A stretch of DNA of 64,000 bases. It comes from Sphingobium arseniciresistens (lineage in GTDB: Bacteria; Pseudomonadota; Alphaproteobacteria; Sphingomonadales; Sphingomonadaceae). This document shows positions 16,357 through 25,407 of this stretch, one piece after another (the first letter of the stretch is position 1; each line of letters begins with the position of its first letter). Under the pieces are notes generated by a model that worked only from the letters and a program-made list of their open reading frames with translations, was not told where the DNA came from and did no database searches. The stretch lies in NCBI GenBank assembly GCA_029167225.1, contig JARFNK010000009.1, positions 151,022 through 215,021 on the forward strand, written 5' to 3'. A program made the translations under genes and the position numbers.

Positions 16357-19300
16357 ATGATCCCCACCCCCTTCGTCATCGCCATCGTCTATGCCGCCGC
16401 GATGTTCCTGGGCGCGGGCTGGGCACATCGCCGGCGCGACCGGCTGCAGCGTTCGCGCTGGCGGCTGCCGGCCTATGCGCTTGGCCTTTCGGTCTATTGC
16501 ACCAGCTGGACCTATTTCGGCGCGGTCGGCACGGCGGTATCGGAAGGGTGGAACTACCTGCCCATCTATCTGGGGCCGATGCTGCTGTTGCTGCTCGGCG
16601 CGCCCTTTCTGCGGCGCATGGTCGCCGCCGTCCATGCACAGGGGGCGACCTCGATCTCCGATTTCATCGGCGCGCGCTTCGGTTCCAGCCGGGGGGTGGC
16701 GGCGCTGGTGACGCTGCTCGCGCTCTTCGGCACCATCCCCTATATCGCGCTGCAGCTGCGATCGGTGGGGATGAGCTACGCCATCGTCACCGGCACCCAG
16801 TCGATCGCCGTGCCCATAATGTGTGCCGCAGCCGCGCTGGCGCTGTTCGCCATATTGTTCGGCACGCGGCGCTATGAAGTGGCGGCCCGCAACGAGGCCG
16901 TGCTGTTTGCCGTTGCGGCCGAATCGATCATCAAGCTGCTGGCGCTCGGCGCGGTGGCGGCATTTGCGACATGGCTGTTCCTGCATGTGCCCGCGCCGCA
17001 GCGTGCCTATGGCCTCGACCAGCTTGGCGCGCATTTCGCGATGGAGACCTTCCGCATCGACTTTCCGGTGGTGACGGCGCTCGCAACCATGGCCATCCTG
17101 TGCCTGCCGCGCCAGTTCTACATCGGCGTCATGGAAGCGCGCGACGCCAGCGACATCGTGCGGGCACGCTGGCCCTTCTTCGTCTACCTGCTGCTGACGG
17201 TGCTAGCGGTCGTGCCGATCACGCTGGCGGGCCTGACATTGCTGGATGGCAGCGCCCGGCCGGATTTCTTCATCCTCGCGCTGCCCCGCGCCTTCGGCAT
17301 GCAGGGGCTTGCGACCATCGTGTTCCTGGGCGGCCTGTCGGCGGCAGTGGCGATGGTGGTGACGGAAGCGATCGCGCTTTCCACCATGGTCTCCAACGAC
17401 CTGATCGCGCCGCTGCTGCTGCGCCGCCAGTCGGAAGACACCAACCTGGGCGGCATCCTGCTCAATGTCCGCCGGGCCGCGATCCTGCTGCTGCTGGCGG
17501 GCGGCGCAACCTATGCGCTGCTCATCCCGGCGCAGGCGCAGCTCGCCTCCATGGGCCTCATCGCCTTTGTCGCCATGGCCCAATATGCCCCGGTTCTGGT
17601 GATCGCCGTGCTGCGCGGAGACAATGACGCGATGGCGGCCAAGGCCGGGCTGACCACCGGCCTGCTGCTGTGGCTCTACACGCTGTTCCTGCCCGGCATC
17701 GGCGCCGGCATCCTGCCCCAGAGCCTGGCCGGATCGCTGATCGACCCGCGCGCGCTGCTGGGCGTGAAGGGGCTCAGCCTCATCACCCATGGCGCGCTGT
17801 GGAGCCTGGGCGGCAACCTGCTGGTCTTCGCCATCGTGTGGTCGCGGCGGGTGAGGCGCGCGGATTTCCACATCCACCTCAGCCGCCCGCGCGGCATCGC
17901 GCCGATCGCCGATCTGGGCGCGCTGGCCGACATGGTCGAGCGCTTCGTCGGCCCCCTTGCCCTCGGCGATCCGCTGGGGCCGGGCATGGACCGCGCCGCG
18001 CCCGTCGATCGCAGCAGCGCCCGCGCCGCCGAGCGGATGGTGGCGAGCGTCGTCGGCGCCTCCTCCGCCCGCGCGATCATGGCATCGGCCCTCTCCGGCG
18101 AGGGGCTGGGCGTCGATGACATCACCCAGCTGCTCGACGCATCGGGGCAGAGCCTGCGCTTCTCGCGCGGGCTGCTCGCCGCGACGCTGGAGAATATCGG
18201 CCATGGCGTGAGCGTGATCGACCGGAATCTGCGCCTGATCGCCTGGAACAGCCGCTATCTGGAGCTGTTCGGCTATCCCGCCGGCATGGTGCGCGTGGGC
18301 GCGCCGGTGTCCGACCTCATCCGCTTCAATGCCGAGCGCGGCGAATGCGGGCCGGGCGGGGTGGAGCAGCATGTCGCCAAGCGGCTGGGCCATATGCGCG
18401 AGGGGCGCCAGCATGGCTTCGAGCGGCGCCGGATGGACGGGCGCGTCATCAAGACCGTGGGCGGGCCGATGCCCGATGGCGGCTATGTCATGTGCTTTAC
18501 CGACATCACGGCCGAGGCGGAGGCGCTGGCCGGCATCGAGCTGGCCCGCGCCGAGCTGGAACGTCGGGTGGAGGAGCGCACCGCCGAACTTTCCGACGCC
18601 AATGCGAAACTGGCGCGGGCGACGGCGGAAAAGACCCGCTTCCTCGCCGCCGCCAGCCATGACCTGTTGCAGCCGCTGCACGCCGCGCGCCTCTTTTCAG
18701 AGGCGTTGCGGCGCAAGCTGCCGGAGGAGAACCGGCCGATGCTGGGCCGCATAGACCGCTCCATCGAGGCCGCGAACGACCTGCTGCGTGCGCTGCTCGA
18801 CATTTCGAAGATGGATGCCGGCGGCGTCGTGCCGCATCCCCGGCCGGTGGCGGTGCGCCCCCTGCTCGCCGAGGTGGCCGAGAGCCTTGAGCCGCTGGCA
18901 GCCGAGCGCGGCCTGTCCCTGCGGGTGGGGGCTGGCACCGGCGCCGTCCATGCCGACCCGACCCTGCTGCGCTCTATCCTGCAGAATTTCCTCTCCAACG
19001 CCATTCGCTACACCCAGCGCGGCGGGGTGTTGATGGGCGTCCGGCGGCATCGCGGGATGCTGCGGATCGAGGTCTATGACAGCGGCATCGGCATCCCGCA
19101 GGACAAGCAGGCGGCGATCTTCCGCGAGTTCGAACGACTGGAGACCGCGCATGAACCGGGCATCGGCCTTGGCCTCGCCATCGTCGAACGCTCCGCCGCG
19201 TTGACCGGCGGGCGGGTGGATCTGGTCTCCGTTCCGGGGCAAGGCAGCCGCTTCACGCTGATCCTGCCGGCCATGATGGAGCCTGTCCCGGCAGATGGCC

Positions 19301-19722
19301 CGGCGCCCGCCCTCGCTGCATCCACAGCGGCCGGGGGCACGCCGGGGCGCACCCTGCTGGCGGTGGACGATGATCCGGCGATCGGCGAGGCGATGGCGGC
19401 GTTGCTCGCCGCATCGGGCCATCATTGCGTGACCTGCGCGACGCCGGAGGATGCACTCGCCCATCGCGGCCCGATCGACGGCGCGTTGGTGGATTTCCAC
19501 CTGGGCGAAGGCCCGCGCGGCGACCGGATGGACGGCATCGCCCTTATCGACCGCCTGCGAGACGCGCGGCCCGGCCTCCCCGTCGCGCTGGTGACGGCGG
19601 ACCGCAGCGCGGACATGACCGACCGTGCCCGGTGCCGCCATATCCCCATCCTGCAGAAGCCGCTGAACCCGGCGGAACTGGATCGCTGGCTGACGGGCAA
19701 GGATGCGGTCGCGGCGGAGTAG
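16357..19722 (+). CDS. Hybrid sensor histidine kinase with sodium:solute symporter domain (CrbS/MxtR-like)
   Basis: A 1121-residue membrane sensor. The first 500 residues are a sodium:solute symporter (SSS) domain with about 13 hydrophobic helices (SVYCTSWTYFGAVG, then TSISDFIGARFGSS). A PAS domain follows near 620-735 (SVIDRNLRLIAWNSRYLELF), then a short coiled coil, HisKA with phospho-His768 (AAASHDLLQPLHAARLFSEA), HATPase_c (NFLSNAIRYTQ; DSGIGIPQDKQ; GLGLAIVER) and a C-terminal receiver with Asp1046 (GALVDFHLGEG). Family knowledge: SSS-kinases CrbS/MxtR act with a LuxR-type regulator (CrbR/ErdR) to switch on acs. Such a regulator lies beside acs at 5810-6442, ten kilobases away. CbrA has the same front half but pairs with an NtrC-type regulator, none of which is present here. 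Confidence 0.92.
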   Translation: MIPTPFVIAIVYAAAMFLGAGWAHRRRDRLQRSRWRLPAYALGLSVYCTSWTYFGAVGTAVSEGWNYLPIYLGPMLLLLLGAPFLRRMVAAVHAQGATSISDFIGARFGSSRGVAALVTLLALFGTIPYIALQLRSVGMSYAIVTGTQSIAVPIMCAAAALALFAILFGTRRYEVAARNEAVLFAVAAESIIKLLALGAVAAFATWLFLHVPAPQRAYGLDQLGAHFAMETFRIDFPVVTALATMAILCLPRQFYIGVMEARDASDIVRARWPFFVYLLLTVLAVVPITLAGLTLLDGSARPDFFILALPRAFGMQGLATIVFLGGLSAAVAMVVTEAIALSTMVSNDLIAPLLLRRQSEDTNLGGILLNVRRAAILLLLAGGATYALLIPAQAQLASMGLIAFVAMAQYAPVLVIAVLRGDNDAMAAKAGLTTGLLLWLYTLFLPGIGAGILPQSLAGSLIDPRALLGVKGLSLITHGALWSLGGNLLVFAIVWSRRVRRADFHIHLSRPRGIAPIADLGALADMVERFVGPLALGDPLGPGMDRAAPVDRSSARAAERMVASVVGASSARAIMASALSGEGLGVDDITQLLDASGQSLRFSRGLLAATLENIGHGVSVIDRNLRLIAWNSRYLELFGYPAGMVRVGAPVSDLIRFNAERGECGPGGVEQHVAKRLGHMREGRQHGFERRRMDGRVIKTVGGPMPDGGYVMCFTDITAEAEALAGIELARAELERRVEERTAELSDANAKLARATAEKTRFLAAASHDLLQPLHAARLFSEALRRKLPEENRPMLGRIDRSIEAANDLLRALLDISKMDAGGVVPHPRPVAVRPLLAEVAESLEPLAAERGLSLRVGAGTGAVHADPTLLRSILQNFLSNAIRYTQRGGVLMGVRRHRGMLRIEVYDSGIGIPQDKQAAIFREFERLETAHEPGIGLGLAIVERSAALTGGRVDLVSVPGQGSRFTLILPAMMEPVPADGPAPALAASTAAGGTPGRTLLAVDDDPAIGEAMAALLAASGHHCVTCATPEDALAHRGPIDGALVDFHLGEGPRGDRMDGIALIDRLRDARPGLPVALVTADRSADMTDRARCRHIPILQKPLNPAELDRWLTGKDAVAAE

Positions 19723-19824
19723 GAGGAAGCCGTCGTTCTCTTGTCATGACGGCGCAGGCTGGCATGGCGCAACAGGCTGATCGCCGCCGCCAAAGGCACG
19801 CTACGCCCCTGCGAAGCTACGAAG

Positions 19825-21354
19825 CTACAGCGTAACGCCCCGCTTCCAGATTCCGATCGCGCGTTCCTCGTTCGTTTCGTTGCGGGTCGGCTCGCCGCTC
19901 GCGATGGCGATGATGCGGGCGAGCAGCAGGTCTGCCGCGTCGTCCAGCCCGTCGTCCAGCACGCAGCCCGCGTCGAAATCGATCCAGCCGGGCTTGCCCT
20001 GCGCCAGCCTGTGGTTGGAGGCGATCTTCACCGTGGGCACCGGGCTGCCGAGCGGCGTGCCCCGGCCGGTGGAGAACAGCGTCATGGTGGCGCCAGCCGC
20101 CGCGAGCGCGGTGGTGGAAACCGCGTCATTGCCGGGCGCCTCCAGTATGGTCAGCCCGCTGCCCCGCACCCTGTCGCCATAGTCCAGCACATCCGCCACC
20201 GTCGCCACGCCGCCCTTCTGCACCGCGCCCAGCGACTTTTCCTCCAGCGTGGTGATGCCGCCGGCGATGTTGCCGGGGCTGGGGTTTTCCGACACCGGCT
20301 CGCCATGGTCGAGGAAGTAGCGCTTGAAGCGGTTGACCACTTGGCCCAGCCGGTCGAACACCTCGCGGCTCTCGGCGCGGGCGAGCAGCAGGCCCTCCGC
20401 CCCGAACATCTCGGGGATTTCGGTAAGGATTGCGGTGCCGCCCGCCTCCGTCACCGCGTCCGCCATGCGTCCGATCAGGGGGTTGGCTGTGAGCCCGCTC
20501 ATGGCGTCCGACCCGCCGCATTTGACGCCCAGCCGCAGCGCCGAGAGCGGCACGGGCTCCCGCCGGTCATCCGCCATGATGTCGACCAGTTCGGCGATCA
20601 GCGCCTTGCCATGGGCGAACTCGTCCTGCGCATCCTGCGCCCGCAGCACCCGGAGGCGCGCGCGCCGCTCCGCCGGAATCCGCTGCAACAGCAGGTCAAG
20701 CTGGTTGGATTCGCAGCCAAGCCCCAGCAGCAGCACGGCGCCGGCATTGGGGTTTATCGCCAGTGAAGCGAGGATCGCCGCCGTGCCGTCCAGATCCGCG
20801 CCGAGTTGCGAACAGCCGAAGGGATGGTTGAAGGCGTGGACGCCGTCGATACGGCCGGCCGAGATCACCTCCCCCGCCACCGCCAGGCGCTCGCCAAGCC
20901 GCCCCACGCAGCCGACGGTCGGCAGGATCCACAGCTCGTTGCGCGTACCGACACTGCCATCGGCGCGGACATAGCCCTGAAATCCGGGCGCCTCGCCGCC
21001 CGATGCGCGCCGCCGCTCGGCGGGGCCAACGAAGCGATAGTCCAGTTCACCCGACAGGGCGGTGTCGACATTATGGCTGTGCACATGCTCGCCCGGCGCG
21101 ATCGCCCGCGTGGCGCGCCCGATCGGCGCCCGATAGCGCAGCACCTGCGCGCCCTCGGCGATGGCCTCCAGCGCGAACTTGTGCCCGGCGGGGATCGCAT
21201 CGCGAAGACGGATGACGAGATCGCCAACCTGCACCATCACCTGCGCATCGAGCGGTGCCAGCGCAACCGCCACATTATCCTCGGCCGCGACCCTCAGGGC
21301 CATCGGCGCGCCGGCATTGGCCTGCGGCTCAGGCTGCGGGTTGATCGTTTCCAT
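19825..21354 (-). CDS. uxaA: Altronate dehydratase
   Basis: A 509-residue full-length UxaA removing water from D-altronate to give 2-keto-3-deoxygluconate. The N-terminal SAF-like domain (about 20-100, with GEHVHSHNVDTAL) is followed by the large domain with GFQGYVRADGSVGTRNELWI, HPFGCSQLGAD, GLGCESNQ, LGVKCGGSDAMSGLTANP and LTEIPEMFGAEG. The cysteines in these motifs are the expected metal ligands. It is transcribed away from uxaC across a 68-base gap holding a LacI-type dyad, so it is likely controlled together with uxaC-uxuB by the LacI protein at 24290. Confidence 0.95.
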   Translation of the reverse strand: METINPQPEPQANAGAPMALRVAAEDNVAVALAPLDAQVMVQVGDLVIRLRDAIPAGHKFALEAIAEGAQVLRYRAPIGRATRAIAPGEHVHSHNVDTALSGELDYRFVGPAERRRASGGEAPGFQGYVRADGSVGTRNELWILPTVGCVGRLGERLAVAGEVISAGRIDGVHAFNHPFGCSQLGADLDGTAAILASLAINPNAGAVLLLGLGCESNQLDLLLQRIPAERRARLRVLRAQDAQDEFAHGKALIAELVDIMADDRREPVPLSALRLGVKCGGSDAMSGLTANPLIGRMADAVTEAGGTAILTEIPEMFGAEGLLLARAESREVFDRLGQVVNRFKRYFLDHGEPVSENPSPGNIAGGITTLEEKSLGAVQKGGVATVADVLDYGDRVRGSGLTILEAPGNDAVSTTALAAAGATMTLFSTGRGTPLGSPVPTVKIASNHRLAQGKPGWIDFDAGCVLDDGLDDAADLLLARIIAIASGEPTRNETNEERAIGIWKRGVTL

Positions 21355-21373
21355 AAGCCCGGAAATACGTCAT

Positions 21374-21387
21374 TGCCAGCGGTAGCA
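21374..21387. promoter_or_regulatory. Candidate LacI-family operator between uxaA and uxaC
   Basis: TGCCAGCGGTAGCA is an imperfect 14-base dyad with the central CG expected of LacI/GalR operators; five of seven arm positions pair. It sits in the 68-base divergent region between the two hexuronate transcripts. The octamer TGCCAGCG recurs at 25363-25370, before the LacI gene itself, which would fit autoregulation. Confidence 0.5.
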
Positions 21388-21422
21388 CAAGGCGGTACTT
21401 GGCATGGGTGAGGAGAGTTCCG

Positions 21423-22862
21423 ATGCGCCCCATATCCCTGCACCCCGATCGCCTGCTGCCCGCCGACCCCACCACCCGCGACATTGCGCGGGCGCTTTAC
21501 GATCAGGTGAAGGCGCTGCCGATCATCAGCCCGCACGGCCATACCGATCCGGCATGGTTCGCGACCGACGCGCCATGGGCGAATGCGACCGAACTGCTGC
21601 TCGCGCCGGACCATTATATCTTCCGCATGCTCTATTCGCAGGGCGTAGCGCTGGATCCGCTGGGCGTCCCCCATCGCGGCGGCGTGCCCGCGACCGACCC
21701 GCGCGAGGCATGGCGCCTGTTCGCCGCCCATTATCATCTGTTTCGCGGCACCCCCTCCCGCATGTGGCTGGACCATGTGTTTTCGCAGGTGTTCGGCATC
21801 GAGGTGGCGCTGGAGGCGGCGAGCGCGGACGTCTATTTCGATCATATCGGCGAGGCGCTGACGACGGCCGCCTTCCGCCCCCGCGCGCTGTTCGAGCGGT
21901 TCAACATCGAATTGCTGGCGACGACCGAGGGCGCGGACGACGACCTGGCCCATCATGCGGCGATCCGCCGCTCCGGCTGGCAGGGCCGCGTCGTCACCAC
22001 CTATCGCCCGGATTCGGTGATCGACCCCGAGCATGAGGAATTTCGCGGCGCGCTGGCCCGCTTCGCAGGGCTGACCGGCGAGGACGTGGAAAGCTGGCGG
22101 GGCTATCTTGCCGCGCATCGCCGTCGCCGCGCCCATTTCCGCGCGGCGGGCGCGACCGCGACCGACCATGGCTTTGCCAGCGCACGCACAGCCAATCTTT
22201 CGACGGTGGAGTGCGAAGCGCTGTTCTCCCGCGTGATGGCCGGCAAGGCCGACGCGGCGGATGCCGAGTTGTTCCGCGCGCAGATGCTCACCGAAATGGC
22301 GAAGATGAGCGTCGAGGACGGCATGACCATGCAGATCCACCCCGGCGCGGTGCGCAACCACAATGCCCGGTTGTTCGACAGCCATGGCCGCGACAAGGGC
22401 GCCGACATCCCCTCCCGCACCGACTATGTCTCCGCGCTCAAGCCAATGCTGGATGTCGTGGGCAATGAGCCGGACCTGACCGTCATCCTCTTCACGCTCG
22501 ACGAATCCACCTATGCCCGCGAACTGGCGCCGCTGGCGGGGCATTATCCCTGCCTGCGCCTTGGCCCGGCATGGTGGTTCCATGACAGCCCGGAGGGGAT
22601 GCGCCGCTTCCGCGAGATGACGACGGAGTCGGCCGGCTTCTACAACACCGTCGGCTTCAACGACGACACCCGCGCCTTCCTGTCGATCCCCGCGCGGCAT
22701 GACGTCGCGCGGCGGGTGGATTGCGCCTTCCTGGCGCGGCTCGTCGCCGAGCATCGGCTGGAGGACTGGGAGGCGGCCGAACTGGCGCAGGAACTGACGG
22801 TCGGCCTTGTCCGCCGCGCCTATCGGCTCGATCAGGCCGCGCCAGCGCTGGTGGCCGCATGA
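21423..22862 (+). CDS. uxaC: Glucuronate/galacturonate isomerase
   Basis: A 479-residue uronate isomerase turning glucuronate into fructuronate or galacturonate into tagaturonate. Typical segments are LPIISPHGHTDPAWFA at the N-terminus (HxH of the amidohydrolase-like metal site), YIFRMLYSQGV, TTEGADDDLAHH, TYRPDSVID, MTMQIHPGAVRNHN and LGPAWWFHDSPEGMRRFRE. Start: a purine-rich GAGGAGAG lies before ATG 21423, giving a standard N-terminus; the longer upstream reading is not needed. The stop overlaps the start of the next gene (ATGA). Confidence 0.96.
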   Translation: MRPISLHPDRLLPADPTTRDIARALYDQVKALPIISPHGHTDPAWFATDAPWANATELLLAPDHYIFRMLYSQGVALDPLGVPHRGGVPATDPREAWRLFAAHYHLFRGTPSRMWLDHVFSQVFGIEVALEAASADVYFDHIGEALTTAAFRPRALFERFNIELLATTEGADDDLAHHAAIRRSGWQGRVVTTYRPDSVIDPEHEEFRGALARFAGLTGEDVESWRGYLAAHRRRRAHFRAAGATATDHGFASARTANLSTVECEALFSRVMAGKADAADAELFRAQMLTEMAKMSVEDGMTMQIHPGAVRNHNARLFDSHGRDKGADIPSRTDYVSALKPMLDVVGNEPDLTVILFTLDESTYARELAPLAGHYPCLRLGPAWWFHDSPEGMRRFREMTTESAGFYNTVGFNDDTRAFLSIPARHDVARRVDCAFLARLVAEHRLEDWEAAELAQELTVGLVRRAYRLDQAAPALVAA

Positions 22863-24280
22863 GCCGCCTGTCCAATGCGACAGTGCAGGCATTGCCCGCC
22901 AATGTCGGACGCCCGGCCTATGATCGCGGCGCGATGCAGCGCGGCGTCGTGCATTTCGGCCCCGGCGCCTTCCATCGCGCGCATCAGGCAGCCGCCTTCG
23001 ACACGCTGCTGGCGCAGGATCCGCGCTGGGGCATCACCGGCGTCAGCCTGAACTCGCCCTCGGTGGCCGAAGCGCTCAATCCGCAGGACGGGCTCTACAC
23101 GCTGGCGCTGCTGGACGAGGAGCCCGAAACCCGCGTGATCGGCGCAATCGGCGGCGGCATCACGACGCAGGCGCCCGCAGCCATCCTCTCGGCGCTGGCC
23201 AGCCCGGACACGCGGATCATTTCGTCCACGGTGACGGAGAAAGGCTATTGCCTGGGCGCCGACGGGGCGCTGGATTTCAACCATCCCGCAATCCAGCATG
23301 ACGTCTGCACCGATGGCGTTCCCAAATCGCTGATCGGATGGATCGTCGCGGGGATGGCGGAGCGGCGGCGCTTGGGCCTGCCCGGCCTGACCGTGCTGTC
23401 CTGCGACAATCTGGCCAACAATGGCCGGAAACTTGCGGCGGCGGTGCAGGCTTTCGCCTCGCAGCGGGACGGCGAGACCGCGCGCTTCATCGCCGACGAG
23501 GTCCGCTTTCCGTGCGCGATGGTCGATTCGATCACGCCGGCGACCGACGATGCACTGCGAGCCCGCGTCCGCGCGACGCTCGGAATGGAGGACGCCTGGC
23601 CGATCCAGCGGGAACGCTTCACCCAATGGGTGATAGAGGATGATTTCGCCGGCGAGCGCCCGGCGCTGGAACTGGCCGGCGTCACCTTCGCGCGCGACGT
23701 GCGCCCCTATGAGGCGGCGAAGCTGCGGCTGCTGAACGGCGCGCATTCGACGCTCGCCTATCTGGGCCTCGCGCTAGGACATGAGAGCGTGGCGCAGGCG
23801 ATGCGCGACAGCCGGTTGGCGGACTTCGTCGCCATGTTGATGCGTCAGGATATCGCCCCCTCGCTCACGCCGCCCGCCGACCTCGATCTCAACGGCTATG
23901 TCGATGCGATCCTGCGGCGTTTCGCCAATCCGGCGATCGAGCATCGCCTCGCCCAGATCGCATGGGACGGCTCCCAGAAGCTGCCCTATCGCCTGCTCGA
24001 CACCATCCGGGACGCGCTGCGCGACGGACGACCGATCGCGCGACTGGCGGTGCCGATTGCGGCATGGCTGCGCTTCATCGCGGGCGCGGCGGAACGGGGC
24101 GCGTCGATCACCGATCCGCTGGCGGACCGGCTGATCGCTCGTGGTGGCGACTGGCGCGCCATCATCGCCATGCCGGAGATTTTCGGCGAGCTTGGCGGCG
24201 ATCCGCGCTTCACGGCGGCGGTCGAAACGGCCCATGCCGCGTTGATCGACCCCACGGGTTTCGCGCTCCAGACGGCCTGA
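22859..24280 (+). CDS. uxuB: Mannitol dehydrogenase family oxidoreductase (fructuronate reductase-like)
   Basis: A 473-residue NAD-dependent long-chain polyol dehydrogenase. The N-terminal Rossmann part begins VVHFGPGAFHRAHQA; VIEDDF and KLRLLNGAHSTLAYLG contain the family's catalytic Lys/Asn region. Position after uxaC with a four-base overlap makes it the hexuronate reductase. Sequence-wise it resembles UxuB (fructuronate to mannonate). However, the dehydratase in this cluster is UxaA, which acts on altronate, and no UxuA is in the window. Either mannonate dehydratase is elsewhere or this enzyme works as tagaturonate reductase. The symbol is therefore tentative. Confidence 0.83.
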   Translation: MSRLSNATVQALPANVGRPAYDRGAMQRGVVHFGPGAFHRAHQAAAFDTLLAQDPRWGITGVSLNSPSVAEALNPQDGLYTLALLDEEPETRVIGAIGGGITTQAPAAILSALASPDTRIISSTVTEKGYCLGADGALDFNHPAIQHDVCTDGVPKSLIGWIVAGMAERRRLGLPGLTVLSCDNLANNGRKLAAAVQAFASQRDGETARFIADEVRFPCAMVDSITPATDDALRARVRATLGMEDAWPIQRERFTQWVIEDDFAGERPALELAGVTFARDVRPYEAAKLRLLNGAHSTLAYLGLALGHESVAQAMRDSRLADFVAMLMRQDIAPSLTPPADLDLNGYVDAILRRFANPAIEHRLAQIAWDGSQKLPYRLLDTIRDALRDGRPIARLAVPIAAWLRFIAGAAERGASITDPLADRLIARGGDWRAIIAMPEIFGELGGDPRFTAAVETAHAALIDPTGFALQTA

Positions 24281-24289
24281 ACCCACCCC

Positions 24290-25324
24290 TTAGACTGGTG
24301 CGGGGCCGCTCGATTCTGCCTCGACCAGCCTGAGTGTGGACCGCATTTCCGTTTCGTGCGGAATGCCCTCGATCATGTCGATCAGGCACGCGGTCGCCTG
24401 CGCCGCCATCTCCCCCAAAGGACGGTGGACGGTGGTCAGCGCCGGGGTCAACATTCGCGCCAGGATGCTGCCGTCAAAGCCCACGACCGAAAGGTCCGCC
24501 GGCACCGTGAGGCCGCGCGCGGCGGCCGCCTTCAGCACACCGGCGGCCATCACGTCATTGGCAGCGAAGATCGCGCTCGGCGCCGGGTCCAACGCGAGCA
24601 GGCGCGTCGCGGCGGCCACACCGGAATCGAAGCCATAATCGCCTTCCGCCTCGCCCACCAGGCCGCAGCCTGCCTCCGCCAGCGCCTTGACGAAACCGGC
24701 GCGGCGCTCGCTGGCCGAATGCACATTGGCCGGGCCGGAGATGAACGCGACCCGGCGATGGCCGAGCGCGATCAGGTGATGCGCCACGGCAGCGGCGGCG
24801 CCGCGCTCGTCCGACAGCAACATCGCGGGGAATCCCTCGATCGGCACGGAAGACAGGGCGATGGCGGGCACGGCGAGCGCCTGCAGCACATCCGCCAGCC
24901 CTTCCACCCCGGACACCGGCGGCAGCACCAGGAGCCCGTCGACGCGGGAGCGCTTCACGAAGTCCACGACGTCCTCGACCGTCCCGTCATTGCCGGTCGG
25001 CGTGGGGTGGACGACCAGTTCATAGCCGCAGCGCGACGCCTTGCCCACCGCCCCGCGCTGGACGGTGTCGAGCACCAGCGCGTTGCGATCATTATGCACC
25101 ATACCGATCAGGTAGGAGCGTCCGGTCGCCAGCCCCCGTGCCCGCGCGCTGGGGTGGAAACCCAGTTCAGCAATCACCGCCTCCACCCGCTCGCGCGTCG
25201 CCGCGTTGACCTTCGGCGAGCGGTTGAGAACCCGTGATACGGTGCGGATCGAGACCCCGGTACGGGCCGCGATGTCGCTGATGGTGATGTCCGCGCTCGC
25301 GCCCTCGGCAGCCTGTCTTTTCAT
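24290..25324 (-). CDS. LacI-family transcriptional regulator of hexuronate genes
   Basis: A 344-residue repressor. The N-terminal helix-turn-helix and hinge are clear (ITISDIAARTGVSIRTVSRV followed by LNRSPKVNAATRERV, residues about 12-50). The effector domain is of periplasmic-binding-protein type (YLIGMVHNDRNALVLDTVQ; IFAANDVMAAGVL; LSVVGFDGSILARMLTPALT). It converges on uxuB, ending nine bases from it. By location it should respond to a hexuronate or 2-keto-3-deoxygluconate and act at 21374-21387. No effector can be read from sequence. Confidence 0.93.
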   Translation of the reverse strand: MKRQAAEGASADITISDIAARTGVSIRTVSRVLNRSPKVNAATRERVEAVIAELGFHPSARARGLATGRSYLIGMVHNDRNALVLDTVQRGAVGKASRCGYELVVHPTPTGNDGTVEDVVDFVKRSRVDGLLVLPPVSGVEGLADVLQALAVPAIALSSVPIEGFPAMLLSDERGAAAAVAHHLIALGHRRVAFISGPANVHSASERRAGFVKALAEAGCGLVGEAEGDYGFDSGVAAATRLLALDPAPSAIFAANDVMAAGVLKAAAARGLTVPADLSVVGFDGSILARMLTPALTTVHRPLGEMAAQATACLIDMIEGIPHETEMRSTLRLVEAESSGPAPV

Positions 25325-25407
25325 GCCCCATGCTTAACCATCGTTTTGCCGCGGCATCAAGCTGCCAGCGCAGGACAAGCCGGGCGCGGGAGGCCCACCA
25401 CAGGCCG

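Noticed and set aside
17203-18681. 492-codon minus-strand frame inside the hybrid kinase gene
   Set aside because: The kinase frame has continuous SSS, PAS and HisKA domains; the antisense product is Gln/Arg/His-rich and featureless.
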